64,000 bases of DNA, taken from NCBI GenBank assembly GCA_044356555.1, contig JBIKWB010000009.1, forward strand, positions 106,445-170,444, written 5' to 3'. Both the position numbers and the translations under genes were made by a program. The notes under the pieces were generated by a model. It saw only the letters and a list, made by a program, of their open reading frames with translations. It did not search any database and was not told the origin of the DNA. Shown here piece by piece: positions 47,946 through 57,200 of the stretch. The stretch comes from Tous-C4FEB sp044356555. GTDB lineage: Bacteria; Verrucomicrobiota; Verrucomicrobiia; Opitutales; Opitutaceae. Position 1 is the stretch's first letter, and each line of letters opens with the position of its first letter.

Positions 47946-49421
47946 ATGAATCCGCCCAACATTCTCTTCATCATGACCGACCAGCAGCGGTTCGACACGA
48001 TCGCCGCGCTTGGTCATGGGCACGCGCAAACCCCCAACCTTGACCGCCTCGCCGCGAGGGGCGTCGCCTGCACCAACGCCTACTCGTCCTGCCCCGTCTG
48101 CGTGCCCGCCCGCTACACGCTCATGACCGGCTGCGAGCCGTCGAAGACCAGTTGGCTGAGCAACTGGGCGCCCGGCGACAATGTTCCCGCCCGTTGCGGC
48201 CCTTACCTCGCCGAGACCCTTGCCGCCCGCGGCTACCGCACCTGGGGCCTCGGCAAGTTTCACACCGAGCCCCGGCACGAGCCCCTCGGCTTCGAAACCC
48301 ATGAGTACAGCGAGGAGCTTTGGCCGACCGAGGAAGACTTTCTCCGCGACGATTACGTCGCTTGGCTGCGCCGCCGCGATCCGTCGTTTAACCACATCGA
48401 ACAGGTCCACGGCGAGCGCACCGATATGTATTACGTCCCCCAGACGCGCGCCACGCCCGCCGCTCTTACCGTGGAATCATGGGTCGCGACCCGCGCCGTC
48501 GAGGAACTCAACCGGCCCGACCCGCGCCCCCAATTCGGCTTCATGTCGTTTGTGACGCCGCACCCGCCCATCGCGCCGCCCGTTCCCTATAACCGGCTGT
48601 TCAACCCCGACGACATGCCCAACCCCGTCCTCGGCGATCCCGCGATCGACACCGCCGATGACTATCTCGGCTGGATGAACCACGCCGTCTGGGCCGAAGA
48701 TATTTCCAACGCCCAAGCCCGCCAACTCCGCGCGCGCTACGCCGGCTCGATCACCTTCATCGACGACTGCATCGGCAAAATCCTCGACGCCGTCGAAGCC
48801 CGCCCCGACGCCGCCAACACCCTCATCTGCTTTTTCTCCGACCACGGCGACCACATGGGGGACCACGGTGCGTGGCAGAAAGAAAGCTTCTTCGAGGCCT
48901 CCTGCCGCATCCCGTTTCTCGTAAGCTGGCCCGCGCAACTCCCCGCCGCCGCCCGCCACACCGGGCTCGCTGCCCTCACCGATCTCTTCGGCCTCGCCAC
49001 CGCCGCGAGCGGAGCGCCCGAACTCCGCGACGGCCACCACCTCCTCGCCACGCTCCGCGACTCCGCCCCGGCCCGCGAATCCCTCGTCGGCATGTTCGGC
49101 ACCCCGGGCACAAGTCAGTTCAAATGCATGATCCGGCGCGGCGACTGGAAATACCTCTGGCTCGCCAATGGCGGCCGCGAGTTGCTCTTTAACCTTCAGC
49201 TCGATCCCGCCGAGGGCCGCTCGTTTCTCGAAGCAGAACCCGCCCTTGTTACCGCCTTCCGCCGGGAGGCGGCCGATCTGCTCACCGCCCGCGAGGTCAC
49301 GCGGCCCGCCGTGCTCGATGGCAACCTCCGCTCCTTTCCGTTCGCACCGTTTCCCCGCGTGCGCATCAAGCAATTCGCCCGCGGCGTCACCGATTTCGGG
49401 CAAGGCCCGTCCGCTTCCTGA
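47946..49421 (+). CDS. Sulfatase, cytoplasmic-type
   Basis: 491 residues from ATG 47946, no signal peptide (MNPPNILFIMTDQQ). Active site CVPAR with Cys52, metal sites Asp12 and CFFSDHGDHMGDHG, and Gln-rich TDQQRFDT typical of the choline-sulfatase-like branch. C-terminal FNLQLDPAEGRSFLEAEP. Starts 4 nt after the lyase gene; completes a four-gene operon with gaps of -4, 3 and 4 nt. Confidence 0.92.
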   Translation: MNPPNILFIMTDQQRFDTIAALGHGHAQTPNLDRLAARGVACTNAYSSCPVCVPARYTLMTGCEPSKTSWLSNWAPGDNVPARCGPYLAETLAARGYRTWGLGKFHTEPRHEPLGFETHEYSEELWPTEEDFLRDDYVAWLRRRDPSFNHIEQVHGERTDMYYVPQTRATPAALTVESWVATRAVEELNRPDPRPQFGFMSFVTPHPPIAPPVPYNRLFNPDDMPNPVLGDPAIDTADDYLGWMNHAVWAEDISNAQARQLRARYAGSITFIDDCIGKILDAVEARPDAANTLICFFSDHGDHMGDHGAWQKESFFEASCRIPFLVSWPAQLPAAARHTGLAALTDLFGLATAASGAPELRDGHHLLATLRDSAPARESLVGMFGTPGTSQFKCMIRRGDWKYLWLANGGRELLFNLQLDPAEGRSFLEAEPALVTAFRREAADLLTAREVTRPAVLDGNLRSFPFAPFPRVRIKQFARGVTDFGQGPSAS

Positions 49422-49496
49422 TATCGACGCCCGTGCCCAATTCCGAACCCAAAGCACCCTTATCCAGTCCACTGGGCCCACCGCGCTCCACCCGCG

Positions 49497-49584
49497 CCGC
49501 GCTTCGCCGATTAGGCGAAGCCTGCAAACTCCGCCCAACCTCTCCGCCTCCGAAAAATTAGCGAAGATTAGCGGTTAAAAAATC
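49497..49584 (+). repeat. Intergenic repeat with hairpin, copy 1
   Basis: 88 bp, with GCTTCGCC/GGCGAAGC hairpin (49501-49508, 49514-49521, loop GATTA) and a 3' half ending AGCGAAGATTAGCGG then A-rich. Copy 2 at 51093-51183 has the same order in the same orientation. Lies just upstream of the MFS start, inside the 175-bp gap. Confidence 0.8.
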
Positions 49585-49596
49585 TGAGACTTCTAG

Positions 49597-51018
49597 ATGT
49601 CTGCCCCTGCCTCATCGTCCCCTCCGCCCGCGCCCGCAGCCGTGCCACCGCTCTCGCTGGGCACGCGCCTCTCCTACGGCGCCTCGGCGCCGGCCGAGAA
49701 CTTGGCGATCAACTCGATCAATCAACTCGCCAACGCCGTCTTCAACATCACGCTCGGCGTCCCGCTTCTACTCGTCGGCCTGGCCTTGTCGTTGCCGCGA
49801 TTGATCGACGTGTTTCTCGACCCGTTCATCGGCAATTGGAGCGACCGGCTGGAATCCCGCTGGGGCCGCCGGCGTCCGTTTATTCTCGTGGGCGCGTTGC
49901 TCTGCGCCGCCATCGCGACCGCGATCTGGTTTTTCCCCGCCGGCCAATCGACGATGTTTTACTTCTGGTGGCTGCTGGGCGGCTGCGCGGCGATGTCCGT
50001 AGCCTACAGTATTCTGATCGTGCCCTATGGCGCACTCGGACTCGAGTTGGTGACCAACTACCACGAGCGCACGAAGCTCATGGGCACCAAATCCATTTTG
50101 CACAAAGCCTCCGGCGTCGTGAACCAGTGGCTGCTCAAATGGGTCCGCGAGGCCGGAGCCGGCGATCTGGTGGTCGGCGGCCGTTTTTGCGCGCCCCTCA
50201 TCGGCGGCACCATCGCCGTCCTCGGCTTCATCACCGCGTGGCGCACGCCCGAGCGCCCGCGGCCCGTCACGCGGCAGACCCGGCCCAAAACGTCGATCTG
50301 GAAAAGTTGGAAAATCACCATGAGCCAGCCCGATTTCCGACGGTTGGTCCTCGCGCAGATCTTCATCTACATGAGTTTCCTGGTCATCGATACGACCGGG
50401 TTCTACCTGAACGTATTTTACGTCAACGGCGGTGACATGGGCGTCGGCGCCGGCATGAAGGGCTGGTATGGCACGGCCTTCCAAGGCTGCGGAATGCTCG
50501 CCGTCCCGCTGATCGTTCGCCTGTCGCGCCGCATCGGGAAAAAACACACCTTCCTCATCTGCACGCTCACGATCGCGGTCGGCGGAGTAGCCAAATGGTT
50601 CTGCTATGCGCCCGGCGCAGGCTGGTGGCTGCTCCTCCCGTCGGCGTTGATGGGGCCCGGGCTCGTCGCGGTCATGGTGCTCGTGCCCTCGATGACGGCC
50701 GATATCTGCGACCTCGACGCCGCCGAGAGCGGCCAGCGCCGGGAGGGCATGTTCAACTCGGTCCTGAGCTGGGCGCTGAAACTCGCGCTCACGGGCTCCA
50801 TCCTGCTCGCCAACGTCGTGCTCCATTTCGTCGGCTGGGAAACGGCCCTTAAGGCCGCGCAGAGCGAGGGCACGTTCTTCGCCATGCGCATCGTGTTCGC
50901 CGGGGGCACGGTGGTGCTCGCCGGCCTCGCGGCGATTTTCATCTACCGCTACTCCGTCACCGCCGAAGCCGTCGCCGCCGCCCAAGCCCGCGCCCCCCGG
51001 GTTGCCGCCCAACCATAA
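49597..51018 (+). CDS. GPH-family (MFS) sugar:cation symporter
   Basis: 473 residues, 12 transmembrane segments. The GPH motif between TM2 and TM3 is clear: LIDVFLDPFIGNWSDRLESRWGRRRPF, followed by VPYGALGLELVTNYHERTKLMG and QMTADICDLDAAESGQRREGMF-type loop (SMTADICDLDAAESGQR). This group takes up glucuronides, melibiose and other glycosides. It is the likely importer for products of the lyase/sulfatase operon 175 bp upstream. Confidence 0.92.
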   Translation: MSAPASSSPPPAPAAVPPLSLGTRLSYGASAPAENLAINSINQLANAVFNITLGVPLLLVGLALSLPRLIDVFLDPFIGNWSDRLESRWGRRRPFILVGALLCAAIATAIWFFPAGQSTMFYFWWLLGGCAAMSVAYSILIVPYGALGLELVTNYHERTKLMGTKSILHKASGVVNQWLLKWVREAGAGDLVVGGRFCAPLIGGTIAVLGFITAWRTPERPRPVTRQTRPKTSIWKSWKITMSQPDFRRLVLAQIFIYMSFLVIDTTGFYLNVFYVNGGDMGVGAGMKGWYGTAFQGCGMLAVPLIVRLSRRIGKKHTFLICTLTIAVGGVAKWFCYAPGAGWWLLLPSALMGPGLVAVMVLVPSMTADICDLDAAESGQRREGMFNSVLSWALKLALTGSILLANVVLHFVGWETALKAAQSEGTFFAMRIVFAGGTVVLAGLAAIFIYRYSVTAEAVAAAQARAPRVAAQP

Positions 51019-51092
51019 ACCCGACCACCCCCATCCCCCGGACGGGCGGCACTCCTGCCGCCCCCCACGTCGCCCCTCACTCCGCAACCACC

Positions 51093-51183
51093 CCGCGCTT
51101 CGCCGATTAGGCGAAGCCCGCCTCCTTCGCCCACCTTCCCTTCGCCTCCGAAAAATTCGCGAAGATTAGCGGGCAAAAAAATC
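51093..51183 (+). repeat. Intergenic repeat with hairpin, copy 2
   Basis: 91 bp, same GCTTCGCC-GATTA-GGCGAAGC hairpin (51097-51117) and 3' half (TTCGCGAAGATTAGCGG then A-run) as copy 1, same orientation. Precedes the truncated TonB receptor start. Confidence 0.8.
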
Positions 51184-51196
51184 CAACCCTCCCTCG

Positions 51197-51495
51197 ATGA
51201 AAACCCCGACCATCATCTCCGCACCATCGTTGCCCTAACCCTCTTCGCCGCCGCCTCCTTGCTCCGCGCTCAGACCACCACCGCCCCCGTCACAAGGACC
51301 ACCACCTCTTCACCAAATTCGGCCGCCGCCGCCTCCGTTCCGCCCGAAGAAGAACCCATCGAACTCAGTCCCTTTACCGTCACCTCCGGCGACGATCAAC
51401 GCTACCGCGCCCAAAACACCCTCGCCGGCTCGCGCCTTAACTCGGCGCTGAGGGACACCCCGGGCGTGCTCGACGGACTCTTCGCCTCCACCTGA
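51197..51495 (+). pseudogene. TonB-dependent receptor stub
   Basis: ATG 51197 is out of frame with the signal peptide that follows (LRTIVALTLFAAASLLRAQ), indicating a 1-2 nt indel. The main frame continues through a TonB box (PIELSPFTVTS), YRAQNTLAGSRLNSALRDTPG and then stops at 51495 after about 95 codons. Plug and barrel are absent. It is the leftover of a seventh receptor that would have followed the sugar transporter. Confidence 0.82.
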
Positions 51496-51532
51496 GGCGG
51501 AGGGTCATCACCCGGTCTCTACGGTGCGCATC

Positions 51533-51565
51533 TTGACACGCCAAAAAATGGAGCATCATGATGCT
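51533..51565 (+). promoter_or_regulatory. Promoter and palindromic operator for the VapBC-like pair
   Basis: -35 TTGACA at 51533-51538, 18-bp spacer, -10-like CATGAT at 51557-51562 (4 of 6). A perfect 14-bp palindrome AGCATCATGATGCT (51552-51565) covers the -10 and ends 3 nt before the antitoxin ATG, a typical place for RHH antitoxin autorepression. Confidence 0.65.
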
Positions 51566-51568
51566 TAA

Positions 51569-51850
51569 ATGCGCACCACCGTCACTCTCGATCCCGATGT
51601 CGAGCAACTGCTCCGTCACGCGACCCACGGCTCCCAGCAGAACTTCAAAGAGGCGCTCAACGACGGCCTCCGCCGCGGTCTTGCGCACCTCGCCCCCGCC
51701 GTCGCCGCCGAGCGCTTCGTGGTAAAAGCCCGGCCCATGGGCCTGCGCGCCGGCGTGGACCCGTCAAGGCTGCACGACCTCGCCGATGACCTCGAAGCCG
51801 AGGCCTTCGCCGCCACGACCCGCAAGCTTCGAAAGGCGCTGAAGAAATGA
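51569..51850 (+). CDS. VapB-like antitoxin
   Basis: 93 residues. N-terminal ribbon-helix-helix-like MRTTVTLDPDVEQLLRHATHGS, then FKEALNDGLRRGL. Antitoxin with C-terminal PMGLRAGVDPSRLHDLADDLE, a toxin-binding tail. The ATG is 6 nt after the -10, leaving almost no leader. Its stop overlaps the toxin start (ATGA). Confidence 0.88.
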   Translation: MRTTVTLDPDVEQLLRHATHGSQQNFKEALNDGLRRGLAHLAPAVAAERFVVKARPMGLRAGVDPSRLHDLADDLEAEAFAATTRKLRKALKK

Positions 51851-52278
51851 TCATCCCCGACGCCAATCTCATTCTCTACGCCTACGACTCCGAGAGCCCC
51901 TTTCACCGGGAATCGGCGCGCTGGTGGTCCGCGTTGCTCTCCGGGATCGAGCCGGTCGGGCTCTGCCCCGTCGTCGTCTTCGCGTTCCTGCGCCTATCCA
52001 CCCACGGCAAAGTCTTCGAAAACCCGCTGACTGTCCGCGAAGCCGGCCAACACATCACCTCGTGGCTGGCTCGCCCCAACGTCCGCCTCCTTGTCGCCGG
52101 CCCAAGCCACGTAGAAGCGGTCTGCCGCCTCCTCACCAAAGCCGGCACCGGCGGCAACCTCGTCACCGACGCCCAAATCGCCGCCCTCGCCTTGGAATAC
52201 GGCGCCACCGTCCACAGCGCCGACACCGACTTCGCCCGCCTCGCCGGGGTAAGTTGGGAGAATCCGCTCATCGCCTGA
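51847..52278 (+). CDS. VapC-like PIN-domain toxin
   Basis: 143 residues, PIN nuclease: first acidic residue in IIPDANLILYA (Asp5), then ESARWWSALLSG, TDAQIAALALEYGATVHSADTDFARL with the two late Asp residues. Probably an RNase that cleaves tRNA or rRNA when the antitoxin is lost. Coupled to the antitoxin. Confidence 0.9.
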   Translation: MIIPDANLILYAYDSESPFHRESARWWSALLSGIEPVGLCPVVVFAFLRLSTHGKVFENPLTVREAGQHITSWLARPNVRLLVAGPSHVEAVCRLLTKAGTGGNLVTDAQIAALALEYGATVHSADTDFARLAGVSWENPLIA

Positions 52279-52636
52279 ACCGCGCGGTGGCAACGGGCAG
52301 GACCCTTGAATCGGCCGAGTTTCTGCTCTCTCTCCCTCGTCGCTTGCTTTCGGCTCTCTGCCAAAGACCGAATTATTCCGAATTCGCGCCTATTCGCGTA
52401 ATTCGCGGGCCAACTTCCGTTCCGATATCTTCGTGAAGCCCGTATTCCTAGCCGCTGCCTCCCCATTCTCCATCCCGGCTTCTACATGGCCATTCGCGGC
52501 CATAACCCGCCCTTCAAAATAATCGTCGTTCCGATGGCGGGTTCGGGCCACTCTCTTGTCGTGAAGGCTACCGGTGAACTCATCTTCCGCCCAAACGCTC
52601 CCTCGGATCGCGCCTCCGCCCAGGCCCGCCGCCGCC
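52279..52636. other. Intergenic region with three ATTCGCG iterations
   Basis: 358 bp without a gene. ATTCGCG occurs at 52382, 52392 and 52401, about one helical turn apart, 230 bp before the sigma-factor start. It could be regulatory or just repetitive; the same word occurs in the 51093 repeat. Confidence 0.5.
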
Positions 52637-53224
52637 ATGCCTGACCCCACCCCGCCCGCGCTTCCACCGGCTCCGCCTCCCCCGGCCGGCCGCGATTTTG
52701 CCACGATCTACCGCGCCACGCTGTCGCCGCTCCGTCGCTACCTTTCCCGCCTGTTGGGCAACTCCGCCGAGGCGCAGGACATCGCCCACGACGCCTATCT
52801 TCGCGTCTTTCCCTCGATCAGCCAGTCCTCGACCGAGCAGCCCGAGGCCTTGCTTTACGTCACCGCCCGCCGCCTCGCCATCAACCGGCTCAAGCGCCGA
52901 AGTATTTCGCCGATTCACCCCGGCGAGGCTAATTACGATAGCGCCGCGTCCGCCTCGCCGAGCGTCGAACAGCAGGTCATGGCCCGCCAGGAACTCACCC
53001 TGCTCGAAGCCGCCATCGCCGAACTTCCACCCGGTTGCCGCGCGGTCCTCCTCCTGCGCAAAGTCGAACTCCTTTCCCACCGCGAAATCGCCGACCGTCT
53101 CGGCATCGCCATCAGCACCGTCGAGAAACAACACGCCCGCGCCCTCCGCCTCCTCCGCGCCGCCCTCCCCACCGAATCCATCGCCTTTTCCTCTCCACCC
53201 TCCGATCCGGAGGCCCACGTATGA
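52637..53224 (+). CDS. ECF RNA polymerase sigma factor (FecI-like)
   Basis: 195 residues from ATG 52637 (MPDPTPPAL; ATG-like start at 52574 possible). Region 2: TLSPLRRYLSRLLGNSAEAQDIAHDAYLRV; region 4: LLEAAIAELPPGCRAVLLLRKVELLSHREIADRLGIAISTVEKQHARALRLLR. Pro-rich first 20 residues. The gene is coupled to an anti-sigma FecR (ATGA) and an STN-TonB receptor, so it should be released by surface signalling. Confidence 0.93.
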   Translation: MPDPTPPALPPAPPPPAGRDFATIYRATLSPLRRYLSRLLGNSAEAQDIAHDAYLRVFPSISQSSTEQPEALLYVTARRLAINRLKRRSISPIHPGEANYDSAASASPSVEQQVMARQELTLLEAAIAELPPGCRAVLLLRKVELLSHREIADRLGIAISTVEKQHARALRLLRAALPTESIAFSSPPSDPEAHV

Positions 53225-54216
53225 ACGCTTCGCCTGCTCCCATTTCCCCCGCCATCGACACCGAGGCCGCTCTTTGGGCCGCCCGCCTCGAAGGCGGCAC
53301 GCTCGACGCCGCCGACCGTAACGCCCTCGACGCTTGGCTCGCCGCGTCGCCCGCCCACCGCACCGCGCTTTCACTGTATTGCCAGTTTTCCGCCGATCTC
53401 GAAGTGCAACTTCCCGCACTCGTCGCCGCCGGCCGCGTCGCCCTGCCCGCGCCGGCGCCGCGCCGCGCGTGGTCCTTGAAACTGCTTACAAGTTCCGCGT
53501 TCGCCGCCGTCGCCGCGATTGCTCTCACCGTCGTTCTCACCCGGCCTGCCGCACCCGAGGCCCACGCCACCGCGGTTGCGCAGCGCCAGACCATCACCCT
53601 CGCCGACGGTACCCGCATCGAGCTCAACGCTCGCACCCAGCTCACCGTCGCCCTCGGGTCCGCCGAACGCCGCGTGCGTCTCGCCTCGGGCGAAGCGTTT
53701 TTCCAAGTCGCCAAAGATGCGTCGCGTCCGTTCCACGTCGAAACTCCCGCCGGCACCGTTCGCGTCACCGGCACTTCGTTCAACGTCCTCGCCGAGTCCG
53801 CCTCGACGCTCGACGTCACCGTCCTCGAGGGCTCGGTCGCCGTGAGCCCGGTCGCTTCCACCGCCTTCCGCGTTGCCCCGTTTGCCCTCACCGCCAGCGA
53901 CCATCTCTCCTTGCGGTCCGGCTCCGGCGGGATCGTCAACAAACTCTCCGCCGCCACCCTCGCCAACACCCTCGCGTGGCGCCAAGGCGCGGTCGTCTTC
54001 GACGACGTCCCGCTCGCCGAGGCCCTCGCCCGTTTCGCCCATTACCACGATCGCCGGATCACGGCGTCGCCCGACGTCGCGTCGCTCCGCCTCAGTGCCC
54101 GTTGCCAACTTGACGACCTCGACGGCTTCTTCGCCACTCTCGCCGAATTAAAGCCCGTCCAAGTCACCCGCGACGCCTCCGGCGCTTACGTCGTCTCCCA
54201 CCGCTCCCAAAAGTGA
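53221..54216 (+). CDS. FecR-like anti-sigma / signal transducer
   Basis: 331 residues from ATG 53221, overlapping the sigma stop. N-terminal cytoplasmic DUF4880-like helices (AALWAARLEGGTLDAADRNALDAWLAASPAHR), one transmembrane segment near residue 85-100 (LLTSSAFAAVAAIALTVVL), then the periplasmic FecR domain: TLADGTRIELNARTQLTV, GEAFFQVAKDASRPFHVETPAG, VRVTGTSFNVL. C-terminal STN-contacting region. Normal length. Stop overlaps the receptor GTG. Confidence 0.94.
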   Translation: MNASPAPISPAIDTEAALWAARLEGGTLDAADRNALDAWLAASPAHRTALSLYCQFSADLEVQLPALVAAGRVALPAPAPRRAWSLKLLTSSAFAAVAAIALTVVLTRPAAPEAHATAVAQRQTITLADGTRIELNARTQLTVALGSAERRVRLASGEAFFQVAKDASRPFHVETPAGTVRVTGTSFNVLAESASTLDVTVLEGSVAVSPVASTAFRVAPFALTASDHLSLRSGSGGIVNKLSAATLANTLAWRQGAVVFDDVPLAEALARFAHYHDRRITASPDVASLRLSARCQLDDLDGFFATLAELKPVQVTRDASGAYVVSHRSQK

Positions 54217-57200
54217 TTCGCCCTTCGCCCACCGGAGCCACGACGCCCACGTCGCGTTCTCGCGCCCGCCTGCTCGCGTTCCTTCCCGCTCTCGTCTTCC
54301 ACCTCCTGCTCGTTTCCCTCGGCCCGTCCCTCCGCGCCGCCCCCGTCACGTTCGATCTTCCCGCGCAACCCGCCGGTCAGGCCGTCCTCGCATTTTCCCA
54401 ACAGGCCCAAGTCGAAGTCATCTTCTCCACGGACGATCTGCGCTCCGTCCAATCCGCCGCCGTCGTCGGCCCGCACGAGCCCGCCGCCGCCCTCGCGCTC
54501 CTGCTCGCGCCCACCGGCTTTACCGCCCGCCGCAATCTTCGCGGCAAGTTCGTCCTCGTCCCCGCCCCGCCGCCCGTCGGGGCCTTGCGCGGCCGCATCC
54601 TCGCTCCCGACTCCGGCGGCGCCCGCGGTATCCGGCTCAACCTCGATGGCACGCGCTTCACCGCCACGACCGACCGCGCCGGCGCTTTCTCGTTTTCGTC
54701 CCTGCCCGCCGGCAGCTACACCGTCGTCGCCACCGGCAGCGGATTTCAACCGCTCCAGATCACCGGTGTCCCGATCGAGCCGGGGCGCACGTTCACCCTC
54801 GACGCCCAGACGCTGCGCGTCGCCTCCGAAACCACCGAACTTGAGGCCGTCGTGGTCCAGGGTTCATCCTCGCGCCTCCGCCCGTTCGACCGCGGGCAAC
54901 GCTCCGATGCTCCCCGTATCGCCGCCGGCAATCTCGATCTCCCGCGCACCGAAGACGACGTGCTCCCTTACACCGTTTACGACCGACAACAGATCGCGCG
55001 CAGCGGTGCGGTCAGCCTGAGCGAATTTCTCGCCCGCGAGGTCGTCGATAGCGACGCCACCTCCCGCCCACCCGAGCAGACCGCCGGCGCCGACCTCGCC
55101 TCCGTCACCGGCAGCACCAACCTCAATCTCCGCGGCTACAAATCCGAAGAGACCATCCTCCTGGTCAACGGTCGCCGTCTGCCCGAGGTCGCCATCACCA
55201 GCTCCGGCGGCGGCCAGTCCAGCCAACAGCCCGACGTTAATTTCATCCCCCTCAGCCTCGTGCAACGCGTCGAGGTGCTCCCCGTCTCCGCCTCCGCGCT
55301 CTACAGCGGCAACCCCGTCGGCGGCGTGATCAACATCGTCCTCCGCCCCGAAGCCGAGGGCACCGAGGTCACTACCACTTACACCAACGCCCTCCGCCGC
55401 TTCGACGCGCCGCAATCCAGCGTCTCCCTCTTGCACGGCCACTCGTTCCTCGACGGCGCCCTCCGCGTGCTCTTCAGCGCCACGTTCTCCCGCACCGAGC
55501 CCGCCACCGAGGCCGAGCTCGGTCACATCCGCTCCCACCCCGGTTTGTCTCCGTCGCTCTCCGATCCGCTCTACCGCGCCACACCCAATCTGCGCAGCGC
55601 CGCTCAACTCCCGCTCTTCGGCCCCGGCACGTCTCCGGCCACGTCCGTCGCCCGCGGCGCCGACGGCACCGGCGGTCTCGCCGCCTTCACCGGCCGCGCC
55701 GGCGTCCGCAACTTTGATCTCTTCGACTCCGTCGGCGGACTCGCCAACTCCGCCGCTTCCGTCGATTTCCCCTACGGCCGCCGCCAACAGGGCGAGAGCT
55801 ATTTCGGCTCGGCGACCTACGAGCTTACCCCCTGGCTTCAGCTCGGCTTCAACGGCATCTACACCCGCACGACCGCGCATCGCGGCTATCAGGTTTTTCG
55901 CGGCGACCTCACGCTCGGCGCCGCCAATCCTCTCAACCCGTTCGGTCAACCCGTGCTCGTCTCCTTGCTCGAAACCGCGCCTGCCCTCGGCGCCGATTAC
56001 AACGAGGCCCGCGTCGATTTCTCTTCGTTCGTCGTCGGTGCCCTCGTTCGCCTGCCCGCCGACTGGCGCGCTTCCGGCGACCTCCAATACGGCCGTAATC
56101 TCACCCACTACCGCGGCCTCGCCGGCGTCGATTCCGAGCGTTGGCAACAGCTCGTCGATCAACGGATCTACAATCCGCTCCGCGACACCCAGCTCTCCGG
56201 CCCGCCCGCCGCCTTCTACGATCGCGCGCTCAAATACTACGGCGCCCGCGACCGCTTCGTCACCCTCGGCGACTACACCACGCTCGACGCCGCCCTCCGC
56301 ATCACCAACCAAAACCTGCTGCTCCCCACCGGCCGCACCACCGTCAGTTTCGGCACGGATTTCCGGGAGAACCACATCTCCGCCTACGCCGGCCGCCGTG
56401 TCTACGGCGACGGCTCGCTCGCCGAGACGCCCGCGCCCACCGGCGCCCGCAGCGTCGAGCGCATCAGCCTCTTCGGCGAAATCCAAACCCCGCTGCTCCC
56501 CGCCCGCTGGCTCCCGGCGTTCATCCGCGAAATCAAAACCGAGATCGCCGCCCGCTACGTGGCGGCCGATACGTCGCAAGAGTCCAACCTCGCCCCCACC
56601 GGCGGTCTTAAACTGGATCTTGCCGGCGGCTTTTCCCTGCGCGCCACCGTCGCCACCTCCAACCGCTTGCCCGCGCCCGTGCTCTCGCGCGCCGTCGCCG
56701 CCCCGCCGGTTAACCCGGGCAGCGGCGGCGGCGAGATGAGCTACGTCAAAATCACCGACCCGCGCCGGGGCAACGAGACCAACGAATTCGTCACCGCCAG
56801 CGAACTCATCAACACCGCCCTCCGGCCCGAATCCGCCGTCACGCGCACGCTCGGCATCGTTTACCAACGCAGCCACGTCCACCGCTTCCGCGCCTCGCTC
56901 GATCTCGCCGACACCCGCAAATCCGGCGAACTCCAATTCCTCGACGAGCAAAGCATCGTCAATTTCGAGTCACTCTTTCCGGGTCGCGTGACCCGCGCCG
57001 CCGCGTTGCCCGGCGAAGCGGCCGGCCGCGTGCAATCCGTGCTCACCGGCACGTTCAATCTCGCCTACCGCGAGTCCCAAAACTGGACCGCCGCCCTCGA
57101 CTACGCCTGGACCCAATGCCTCGGTGGTCGCCTCGATCTCTACACGCGCTGGCTCATGTTTCGGCGCTTCGAGACCCAGCTCCTCCCCGGCAGCACACCC

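Noticed and set aside
45349..47949. An 866-codon open frame on the plus strand inside the lyase gene
   Set aside because: Arg/Pro-rich out-of-frame product of GC-rich codon bias; the lyase frame has the signal peptide, motifs and operon spacing.
54864..56951. 695-codon antisense open frame in receptor 5
   Set aside because: Shadow of the receptor reading frame.
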